Below, in pieces: positions 1 through 12,100 of a stretch of DNA of 64,000 bases (the first letter of the stretch is position 1; the number at the start of each line of letters is the position of its first letter). The stretch is from NCBI GenBank assembly GCA_002633025.1, contig NMRB01001049.1, positions 84,065 through 148,064 on the forward strand, written 5' to 3'. The notes under the pieces were generated by a model. The model saw only the letters and a program-made list of their open reading frames with translations. It did not search any database and was not told where the DNA came from. This stretch comes from Notospermus geniculatus (lineage: Eukaryota > Nemertea > Pilidiophora > Heteronemertea > Lineidae). Both the position numbers and the translations under genes were made by a program.

Positions 1-328
1 ATACGTGTATATTTTGCCAAAAAATCTTTGTTATACTGTTTATGGTTTTATCGATGTCAGAAGGCAAAAAATTGTCGATGAAAGTTGGATTCAGTTTTGA
101 CCTTGCTGGTTACAATTCGCAGTGGAACCTCTCCATTTGTTTTTGTTCATAAAATAAAGATAGACCTGAAAAGAAATAAGTTTCAGTTCTTGGTTGTCAC
201 TTTTGCTCGATGAGATTTCATGGAGAACACGTAGAAAAGAGTGTCAGTCAAGGACAACGGGTGCCTCTCCGACGTTTCGAAAAGGGGCGGTGAACGCTGA
301 CTGGAAGACAGTAAAAGGATCAATTCAG

Positions 329-741
329 CATCCTCCCACAGCAGGGGTTTTTACCTCGCTCCTCTTCATCCACCGACACAAACCCCTGCTGAAATAGAAC
401 ATCCAGTGAGTCAGGTGTGGCTGTTCCATATTTCAGTTGCACTCCCTTTATTGTCATGGTTTGGTACTTTCGTGGTTTTACCATTTTATCCAGAAGTTTT
501 GTACCCCCGGTACCTACAAATTACTTATACCTCTTCAAAATTGACTGAATATTACCCCACAGTGGTTCTTCGTATATAAAAATAACATTATTATTTTTGA
601 TTGTTTTACAAGTCATGCTGCACTCTGATTGGGCAATGGATTTCTGACCACCTCGTGCTTGGCTGGGAGACCCAATTTCAGCAGGGCTTTGTGTGGAGTT
701 TATGAAGAGGACCGAGACCAAAGACATGATGTGGGAGGATG
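329..741. repeat. Inverted pair of ~70-bp 'CATCCTCCCA' sequences
   Basis: Positions 329-397 and the reverse complement of 674-741 match closely: both begin CATCCTCCCACA, carry CTCCTCTTCA or TCCTCTTCAT in the middle and end near CCCTGCTGAAAT. A third related inverted structure sits at 29905-30010. The arrangement fits the terminal inverted repeats of a small non-autonomous DNA transposon (about 410 bp here). The family could not be named. Confidence 0.55.
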
Positions 742-1384
742 TAATTCAAGGTCAGTTACATGTACTTGACAAATTGCTGTTCTTACAATTCAAACAGGCC
801 AGAGAAAGACGAGAGAAACATGTTTTCTACCAAATATTTATTTGGAATGATAAATACATGTAAAGACATATTATATTATCTCTACGATGAAAGACAAGAT
901 CTGGTATCCCAATTGTAGAAAGCACCAACTCATACCATTAGACATGCACACATCAGGCTGGGAATCGCAAAAAGGAGAGTTTCCTGTACTTGAGAGCAAG
1001 TGGCCATATCTTACGGTGCGAAAGCCACCGTAGTATGTCGTCTACATGTAGATACCGGTAACCCTGAGCAAATCTGTGTTGGCAGTATTCTTTGACTCAA
1101 TTTGTTTGATCTGTAAGGATGTCGTGAACCTAAAAAAAACATTGTCATGCATGGATTACTTGTATGTATACATTTCTTCAGTACAGAATAACATCTGTGA
1201 AGGACACCTTTGCGAGTGACAATTCCTGTCCTTTGATTGAGAGGCGACAAGATTAAGTGGCAAAATGACCAGTTTGATGCAGAAGTTGAGTGTCCTGAGT
1301 AGATCAAAGAGCTGAGAGATAAAGGTCACTATTTTGCAGTTTGGCCAAAATTCTGCATGAAAAACACATTTCTTGGGAGTCCTG

Positions 1385-1520
1385 CGGCAATATTCATGAA
1401 GCCTTCGTAGCTTTGCGTGCACGCAAATCTATTGTAAGGCAGTCAGTGAACAATAGGGCATGTGCAGGCAAACAACAGATTTGCATGCACGCAAAGTTGC
1501 GAGGCTTTGTGAATATGGCC
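1385..1520. mobile_element. MITE-like foldback element
   Basis: The left end (AATATTCATGAAGCCTTCG, then CTTTGCGTGCACGCAAATCT) is repeated in reverse complement at the right end (AGATTTGCATGCACGCAAAG, then GGCTTTGTGAATAT). The arms are about 50 bp with a short centre. There is no coding potential. It lies just downstream of the last recognised exon of the dehydrogenase gene. Its outer 'ATATTCAnnAAGCC' ends resemble those of two other foldback elements in this window (12131-12256 and 25522-25662), suggesting a related superfamily. Confidence 0.6.
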
Positions 1521-1657
1521 CCCTGGGGAGGCACTAGTCCCCCGCCACCCGGCTAAGTAGGTCCCTGTAGCCATTTCCAACTAAAGCCACATCTTCTGCA
1601 AAACATTCTTCAAGGCATGTTGTATTGAATGAACTACGGAATTAAGAAGCTATTCAC

Positions 1658-3277
1658 CTGAACACGGGCTGGAGCACTCAATGTGTACAACACCGCTTCA
1701 ACCACATCTGTTGACTGTAAGGGCTACAAAGAGAGAACATCAAGTTGAATGCATACATTAAACGGTAGACAGCCTTCTCAATAACATTTTGAGTACGTAG
1801 CTGTTGTCATGGAATACAGTGTGGCCTTATTGCCATGTGTTTGACCCAACTTATACGTTTCTCAACAAACTGGAAACATTTCCTTCAAGTGATTGTTCCT
1901 GAATTAATTTCGGGGTTCGATTTGAACAACTTTGTTCACTTACTGTTAAATTTTTCATCACGGCCTGTACCTGCTTCTGGTCTCCATCATAAAACACATC
2001 ATAAAAGGGGGTGTCAACAATGGCTGGGCTGATTGACTGTGAAGAGAAAATGGACAGCCTCATATAATACGGTACTGGCTTTCCAAAAGCTTCTGTGGGA
2101 GCACAAGTGCAAAAGCATTTGAAATCCTTCAAAGTACTGACAGCTGAAATAAGATAAGAGCCACATGCCTTCATCATCTGTGCCTGTCAATGTTACTTAC
2201 AGTGACCCGTATGTTTGTTTTCATTGCACGTAATTCTTGCCGTAACCCCTCAGTCAAAGACGTCACTGCATATTTTGTAGCAGAGTAAAAATGAGCTCCA
2301 GCAGTGGATGGTACTCTGTGACCACTCATACTACAGAGGAACAGAAAATGAACATTAGTATTATGATCATACAGCAGATATGATTTTACAAATGAGCACA
2401 GTAGATCGGAGTCATAAGATGATTTACCCTGAAATGACATTCTGCGATAATAAGGGTTAAACTTCTTAGGTTTCAACCTGAGAGATGCACTCACCTGTTG
2501 AGATGGATGATGTGACCATCATCTACTTTCCTTGACTTCATGGATTTCAAAGCCTCCCTGGTACAAACTGATAATGCAAGAACATTCAGCTGCAAAAGAA
2601 TCAGGATGAGAACTGTAAATTAAGGGCAAGTTATCAACAAATTGCTGGAATTGTTACTGCTTTAAATTGTTTGCTTGTGCCATGAGGAATGCTGAAATTT
2701 GCTACATGTAAGTATTTAATGATTCAAAGGGCTAGCTGAACATACTTCTAACATTGCACGCCACTGTTCTTCATCACCCTTTGCTAGGGGTGCGTTATAA
2801 GAACAGCCTGCATTATTGATGCACACATCAACGCCACCAAAATCACCATTCTGATGAATCATTTTGAACATTGCTTTGATCTCATCTGTATTTCTGAGGT
2901 CACATTTGACTGGAAGGACACACCCCTTCTCATCCTTCAGTTCTTCAGCAATGGCCTGAAAGAGAAGAAACCAATGCAAACAATTTCAATTTCAAATGTC
3001 AATTTCATCCTCATCAAGTAGTATAGTGTGAAGGGCAAAAGAAGTTCTGGAACAAATGATTTCACACTTTATCATGTTATTCACAAATCAGGTAAACTCT
3101 CCTCCCTGACACAATTAAACTCACCTCTATTTCATCAACAGTCCTGGCACAACCAACGACTTTCATTCCTTTCTTCACCAACGCCCTTGTTAGTTCTGCA
3201 CCAATGCCTCTTGATGCACCCGTTACCAATGCAACACGTCCAACCCACCTGTCCATGACAGCAGCAGCAGCAATCAT
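1658..3277 (-). CDS. DHRS11: Short-chain dehydrogenase/reductase, DHRS11-like (C-terminus incomplete)
   Basis: An NADP(H)-dependent short-chain dehydrogenase of the DHRS11 (17-beta-hydroxysteroid/carbonyl reductase) type, presumably soluble. Six exons were placed on the minus strand: 3277-3125, 2955-2746, 2589-2495, 2330-2201, 2036-1971 and 1723-1658. All are bounded by GT/AG and keep phase (240 codons). Visible motifs are the Rossmann cofactor loop TGASRGIG (~residues 20-27), VVGCARTV, the NNAG motif (CINNAG), the catalytic serine region NSMSGHRV and the active-site YSATK. The start at 3277 gives an extension (MIAAAAVMDRW) of a few residues; the internal methionine before DRW is an alternative. 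Human DHRS11 is about 260 residues, so roughly 15 C-terminal residues are missing; exon 6 ends in a good donor (CAG/GTGAAT), which implies one more exon not identified here. Confidence 0.85.
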
Positions 3278-3609
3278 GAATGGATGACTAGTTTTTGCTG
3301 CAGAAATAAACGATCAGGAATCAAACTAATATGCAGTCACATATGTCTGAAGAGGAGAATAGGCTTGTACATGTGTTCTGCATGTGTCATGTGACATGTG
3401 AGTGTGTAGCATAGTGGGGCGCACACACACAAGTCACATCACAGTATCTTGTGCCAGATAGGCTATATAGCCTGGGACCACAGGTCCTTACACAGTTGAG
3501 ATCACACTTGACCAGTCTACACCATCACGCTATAGGCCGTGAAATCACGCTACAGCGTGAAAACCTTCTGTGGAAACCAAATTTTTACACACAGAATTGT
3601 GTACAAATC

Positions 3610-3725
3610 AGTCCGGGAAAAGTCCGAATTCGGAAATGTTTCCGATTTCGGAAACGTAAAGTGTCCGAATTTGAACTCCGAGTCCAAATTCGGAAGCGGT
3701 AAACGAGTCCGAATTCGGAAACTTT
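3610..3725. repeat. Degenerate tandem/palindromic 'GTCCGAATTCGGAAA' repeat
   Basis: The word TCCGAATTCGGAAA, itself built around the palindrome CCGAATTCGG, recurs about five times in variant form across 115 bp, in both complete and decayed copies. No function is evident. It lies a few hundred bases upstream of the dehydrogenase start and may be decayed transposon-end sequence. Confidence 0.5.
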
Positions 3726-5340
3726 AAGTTTGCATTCAAATCGGACTATGAAGATCGGCGATCGGATGGTTCGTAAACCTATTGCTGGGTGGCAGCACCT
3801 GTCTCATGGTTGCCACAGCAATCACAATAACACATTTAATGACTTTTAATGCCTTTTTAATGCCACGTCTAGGCATAATTTAATGCCAATTCACAACATT
3901 TTCGGGCTTCATATTCATTCAAATTGCACATCTGAGTCAAAGATAACAAAACGTTTTTGAACTTCCTTATATTGTTGACATGATTGACTACAAGCCAAGC
4001 ACTAAGTCAACCTACCGGGCACCTGCTCAGGGATGCATGATTGCCCTCCAGTGCAATCAATACTCTGTCACCCATTGCTGAAATCACTAATTAATTGGCT
4101 TCGTCTAAAAGTGATTAGCAGGGCTCAAAGTTGCGACCAAATTGGTCGCATTTGCGATCATAAATTCGTAGATGCGCCCTAAGAATCTTTCCTAGTCGCA
4201 CGTGCGCGATCGTCTTCTTCTTTCATTTTGCGACTACATCATCTCTGAGCGAGTGTATTCCTTCCTTATAGTTGACTGCGAATAAATGTTTCAGCTCAGA
4301 GAAACTTTATACGCCAGCTGAAGATCGTCAAATGCTGCAAGTGTCCCGACTTCAACATTTTCATCTGACAGAGCTTGCGATGTTTCCAAGTCCATTTCTC
4401 TCAAACCCCTGACTGAATTCCTGTATAATCTATTTGGCTATAATGCAGAAATAATGCACTTTCCAGTCATATCAAATTTATTTGCTAGATGTCTTCCAGT
4501 AAGGAGATATTTACTTAACATATCTCACTTCATAGCCGCATTGGTCGTCGACGATCTTTTGGCGGGAAAACTGGACATGTGTCACTAATGTATGCAGCAG
4601 AGTGTGCATGAGTCATCAAGTTAGCACCAGACGGCGACACTACTGCCTGGTTCAGNTTTTTAAAGAAGTTAAACGTTTTTGAAAATTGGGCCCTACATTT
4701 TGTACAGGCGAATGTACAGTCACGCATTACCGTGATGGTGTAGACTGTTGACTTGCACATTGGCACTTGCACATCATGCACATTGCTGTGTGCATGGTGT
4801 GTGTATCAACAGATTCACTTGCAATTCATGAATTGCAATTGCTGGAAGCAATGGCTTCATTAGCCAACTTCACGAAATCTAGGCAATTCAATTTAGAAAC
4901 TAATGTTTGGCAAATGATTTCTTTTCAGATAAAATCTGGCCTTTCTCTTCTCTGTCTAGGCCTACCTGTGGAGTGTACAAAAGCATTGCAAAGTGTGTAC
5001 TACCACGCCCACGGTATTGCTGTCACCTAGCTTAACACGAAAATTATTTCAACATAAAAGTATGTTTTTCTTCATACAGCGTGATTTTTGCTCAACTTAA
5101 ATGTCACTTAACCCAAATTGAATATTTTTCGATTCGTCCACAATAAAGTTACTCAATCACACGCAAGAAGATGTAATTTTTATAAATGATTATAGCAATC
5201 CTCCTCTGTAGCATTTCTCTGTCATAGTTCTATCTACTTCCACTGGATGGCGCAACAGAAGGTAATAGTTTTTATTTCTGGCGCTAGAGGGTGCTGATTG
5301 ACCTTAAATCCTCTAAACCAATCAAAACGTCGGAAAGTGC

Positions 5341-5362
5341 TTTAGCAACGGTGGTTGCTAAG
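5341..5362. promoter_or_regulatory. Everted RFX-type half-sites upstream of TEKT1
   Basis: TTAGCAAC and GGTTGCTAA face each other across three bases about 115 bp before the putative 5' UTR donor of TEKT1. RGYAAC/GTTRCY are the half-sites of the RFX X-box that drives many ciliary genes. However, the canonical X-box has the halves in the opposite order (GTTRCC then RGYAAC), so this is an everted, non-canonical arrangement. It is offered as a weak candidate only. Confidence 0.25.
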
Positions 5363-5474
5363 TGCTGTCAGAACACAACCAAGAACACAGCCAGAAAGGA
5401 AGACAGACACTGACCCTCACATTATCTCTAAATATTCGTATCATAAACATCATTTAGGAAGATTTGGGGCGTTG

Positions 5475-5828
5475 GTAAGTTTAATAATGACATAAAGTAT
5501 CGATACATTGGTTGATGTTGGTTAGGATTTGATTAATTTTATGTTTTATAGGCCTATGTTTTAGCCTGCATCCCCTCCCTACCCTGTCCCTGACCCTGGC
5601 CCTGCTTGCTGTGCTGCTGCTCATCATCATCATGGATGCTCATCATGTCATGATCATGATGATGCTCAAAGGATGTCCATGTTGGCCTTCATCATGTTCA
5701 TGTCAATTTCATAATCACATGCAACCATATTAGTAGGCCCCCTGGTACTCTGTCTGAGCAGCATGCAGTGCAGATGCCTGGCCCGAGCCGCTGTAATTGA
5801 TAACGATAAACCCATTCATTTTTTCCAG
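5475..5828 (+). other. TEKT1: Putative 5' UTR intron of TEKT1
   Basis: A strong donor (GTTG/GTAAGTTT) at 5475 and a good acceptor (TTTTTTCCAG) ending at 5828 flank a 354-bp stretch. The acceptor is only three bases before the TEKT1 start codon, so translation would start almost at the beginning of the second exon. The centre carries a CATCATGATCATGATGATG-type simple repeat (about 5625-5690). Confidence 0.55.
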
Positions 5829-5831
5829 ATC

Positions 5832-8080
<2,249 letters not shown>

Positions 8081-8124
8081 CTTTCGACCAATGATAGGTA
8101 CCTCAGAAATATCTGGAGATCAAC

Positions 8125-8130
8125 AATAAA
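8125..8130 (+). terminator. TEKT1 polyadenylation signal (AATAAA)
   Basis: A perfect AATAAA 45 bp after the TEKT1 stop, followed by a GT-rich stretch (GATGTGTTGACTTG). A second AATAAA at 8745-8750 could serve a longer 3' UTR. The ~1.1 kb between the TEKT1 and FBXO21 stop codons holds no coding exon. Confidence 0.55.
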
Positions 8131-8950
8131 ATGATTTTTCCGCCCTTGATGTGTTGACTTGCACTTGCAGTGTGTGGCTACAATCTTGTTACGGAATGGC
8201 TGTGTTCTAATAAGTTGTCATTCGAACACAGAATACACGAGTAGCACACTATCACCGGACCTGAGTACTCAATTACGGCCCTGCCGGTGCTGATTGTTCT
8301 TTCTCATCACGTATTGCACTAACTGTAATAGTGATCAAGGCCTAAACGCTGTGATTAATCATGTTGAAATATTGGCTACTTCGTTAAAAAATCTTCACTG
8401 TTTCATTGTGAGCATGTGGAAAAATCATGGCCTACGGTCACTTCACCTTCAGACTTATCTGAATGCATAGCAATACATGTATATGAATTCTTAATGGTCA
8501 AGGTGATTGTATCTTGCAAGTCATTCATCACTTCAAACCATTGAATTCTGAAGCCATTTCAGCAGAAAATAGACAGCAATCTGTCAAATAACAGATCCAC
8601 ATGTCTTGAAGTTTTCGTAAATAGCATCCCAATACATGATTGTGGGTGGAAATGCACTAGGTCTTTATGTTGTATCATGTAAATTTTGTATGATATGATG
8701 ATCCTCATCAGTATGTTGTAAATAGGAAGTATTGTTTAGTGTTTAATAAAATGCAAGATGTTGCAAATATTGTTTTGCTGAGAAAGTTTTTGATGGGAGG
8801 CTATTTTCTATGAGGGCAGTGATGAGAAACTTGAAATCAACTGTCATTGGCCTCTCAGCAGGAACATGTCACTGCATTAATGGAAGGCCTGTTGAAGTGA
8901 GCAAGAAGAGCGGCAGAATAGATTGTTAATCAATCATTAATCTCTTGAGC

Positions 8951-8956
8951 TTTATT
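8951..8956 (-). terminator. FBXO21 polyadenylation signal candidate
   Basis: TTTATT on the plus strand (AATAAA on minus), about 225 bp beyond the FBXO21 stop at 9179. It is the nearest canonical hexamer in the right orientation. Confidence 0.4.
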
Positions 8957-9178
8957 CCATTTCATGTCCAGTCATACATGTACTCTCCCATGTATTTAAT
9001 TCATGATAAATAAGTAGCGTATATTTACAATAGTACATCTGACCTGTCTCGGCTGACCTTCACAATGTCGACTGCTGAAAATAGCACATTTTTAGCATCA
9101 TCCTTCAAATGCTTTTTTCGAGAAACCTCTAACCTGTTTGTCATGTTTGTACCACAGATAATATCCTGCCGCACCACC

Positions 9179-12100
9179 TCAGATATATTCTGCATATCTC
9201 TGCTGTGCATTCCTGAGTGTGATTGCATAGTCATCTGGATACTCCTGAGATTTTTCATCATTGGGTTTGTAGTGTGTTCCTGTAAATTCACAGAAATATT
9301 TCCCAACCTCCGGGTGTGGGATATCTCCAGGTTCTATCACATAGTCCAGATTTTCTGTAAAAAATAAGAGAGAAAATCCTGAATACCGGTAGCTTAATAA
9401 TGGAACACCACTGACCGCGAGATCATCCCTTAGCTCAAAATTGTACAGAATGAAGTAAGCCTGACTTACCCTGAGCAGCATATCTCACGGAGCAATCCTC
9501 GGCTAAAACATTGTAGAATGGTTGCCGTTGCTTTTTCGGTAGGTTATTGACCCCCATCTGAATAATCCACTCCTGGCTGGCCTGACAAGTCTCATCCCAA
9601 CCATAAACCACACACCTGTAGCCGTATCTGTCAGAAAGTGATAAAAGAACTTACAGCTGTAAATGTAATGGGCTAATACGTGCTTACCGGTAATGCTTTC
9701 CACTCTTAAGCTAGGAATCCACTGCTGATTTTCTGCATTGCGACTTGCTTTGCAACCTGCTGCCTGTGATTGAATACGATCGCAAGGAACTGATACTGGT
9801 CGGTCGCCGACCGATTGCCGACTGAAATTGATCACATCTTTGCCATTGGTGGAAATCACGTCTGGCGAGTCCACTACGGCGATCGAGTGCCCAGTTGCAA
9901 CGCAACCCAGTTGCAAAGCAAGCCGCAACGCAAAGTCAGCATGAAAATCAATGCTGGATTCCTAGCTTTAGTCTTATACAGTCTCAAAAGGGCATCACTC
10001 CCCAATTTCTTCTGAGACTTTTCTGGGGAACTCAAGTCAAGGAGCAGCCCATGCAGCACTCTCTCTATCCTTTCTTCAGACCATGTGATAATACAAAGTG
10101 GCGACTCATGCCAGGAATCGAACCCCTGACCTCTCAATTGAGTTCGACTATCAACCATACCACTGTGCCATCGCACACTCTAATACATATTATCATGAAC
10201 GGTAAATTCAAGACTGCAATGATTGTGATGACATATCACTTTCCTCAACTAACCCATCTAAGACTGCAGAGCCCACTTGATTGTTCATTCAACAGATACA
10301 AACAGTACAGACATCACATCAGTCAATCAACCAACCTTTTGTGCTTCATGACCATTCCAACAGAAAATTCAGCCTTACATCCTTCTGCACGTCGTTTAGA
10401 CTTGATTTGCTCAGGACTCGTGCCTTCTTGTCGTAATGTCTCCAGTCGTTGTTGTGCGCGCTCGGAGAGACTTGCCATGATTCCAAACCGGACTGGATCT
10501 TGCTCAATCATGTGTTGGAACATGTCACCGACCTACACTGCGGGAAAAATGACTCTTGAAATGCTGCATGATTGCAGGTTTCATTGGAGGTAATATACCC
10601 ATGCTCAGAATGCATCTATTTTTATTCTAATTCACAGGCAATGCAGTATATTTTAGTACCAGCCAGAGGACAGTGGTAAGCCAGTTTTTGGCAACAGCTA
10701 TCAACATGCAGCAACTGGTAAATACGAAAACCATCCACATTTTTTATTCTAAAACGACTGATCAAGGTGACTTATTGATAGATTGAAATGAAATAGCCCA
10801 CCTCTGTGAGATTGATATCAAGATAGAGATAGAGCCTCGCCAGGAGGAGCCAGTGTTCAATATCACCAGGTCTGATGGCAAGAAACAACTCAATAGTGCT
10901 CCGCAGTGCGGCAAGTTCACTTCCAATCTGAGAGTGGTGCCGTCCTATATTTACAAGATTACGCGCCATCCGTTCAAAAACCTGAAACGATGAAGAAGGG
11001 CGTTAAGTGCATGTATGTGATTAGAAATGGAAACAGCAAATCTGACACTCGGGATGTTCACTTTCAATGTTAGACTATTTCACACAGGACACGCTACATG
11101 CATCGCACTATTCACAGATCTACAAGACGCTAAGTTTGGCAATTCCATAATAACACTCTTTTTCTTTGCTGTGATTTTCTTCCATAAAGAAGCAAACAAA
11201 GTTGGTCTTACCTGAATTGGTTTAATTGGCTCATACACCCTATCCGAGACATATGCCTGTGCCATCATAGGCCCCCCAATAAGGGTTGTACACTCCTTTC
11301 TGTTCAGGAACCTCCCGCCACCGTAAGCATCAATAAAGGTGTACTGCTGATCAGGTGGAAGACTGTAATAAATTGATGGGAAGGCTGTCCAATTTCAAAA
11401 TTTGAATGGATGAGGTTCAAATTGAAATTCATTGAAGCAAATCGATCTCCAGTTGGACCCATCTTCATGTGTCAGAGAGGGCGGCGAGTCTACAACAGGA
11501 CTGGCAGTTTTTCTCCAGGTGCTCTGGTTTCCTCCTCCTGTACATTAAATTCAGAATACCATGGAAGACTTACTCAGGGTGTTCTCTCCATCTTAGGATA
11601 AAATGGCTAGGAAAGTTGACAGGCTGACAGATGACACCCAATCTTCTAGTGACACAGGCATAGAGGAGACACAAGGTGATTGGAATACCACGCTTTCGTG
11701 ACAGAACCTGCAAGGGTAAAGAAAATATGGGTAAACATGGCCAATTGCTCCATCAGGTCAACTAGGTTGAGCTACAATCTACTAAACTTCATTAATTGCT
11801 GAAGTTTCCAAATAGCACAGCATGCCTGAGACAGGTTCAGACATTGCTAACCTGGAATTTCCCCTTAGCAATCTCTTACCTCATGAATGAAAGAGTTTCT
11901 CTCATCAAAATACTGTTCCTCTTCGTTGTGATTCCCGGCAAATCCCATCTCCTTGAACAACACTTGATTGGTGCAATCAAGAACATTCCTACACTGGCTA
12001 CATGACCACAGCGAATCTGTTAACTCTGCAGTTAGAAAGAAAGTAGGCTCAGCCATGAGGGTATGGGAACTCAGGATTTTGAAGTGTGCAACTATCATCA

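Larger units (their letters stand above)
1..1657. other. Flank downstream of the DHRS11-like gene
   Basis: No coding exon could be supported here. The stretch should contain the final exon and 3' UTR of the minus-strand dehydrogenase gene ending at 1658, but no reading frame resembling the usual C-terminus of that family was recognised. It does hold a pair of ~70-bp inverted sequences (329-397 and 674-741) and a foldback element (1385-1520), listed separately. The remainder is AT-leaning unique-looking sequence. Confidence 0.5.
3278..5474. other. Intergenic region between divergent DHRS11-like and TEKT1 genes
   Basis: About 2.2 kb separating the minus-strand dehydrogenase start from the transcribed part of TEKT1, so it should hold both promoters. 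It contains a degenerate repeat of the word GTCCGAATTCGGAAA (about 3610-3725), a sequence with the partial palindrome GCGACCAAATTGGTCGC near 4133-4149, a single N at 4656 and no supportable coding exon. Confidence 0.5.

Noticed and set aside
10090-10170. tRNA-like sequence with A and B boxes in an FBXO21 intron
   Set aside because: It is the head of a SINE present in four copies; the cloverleaf does not fold.
9503-10176. Several 60-230-codon frames antisense to FBXO21 exons and the SINE
   Set aside because: Shadows of the FBXO21 YccV-domain exon and of SINE sequence.
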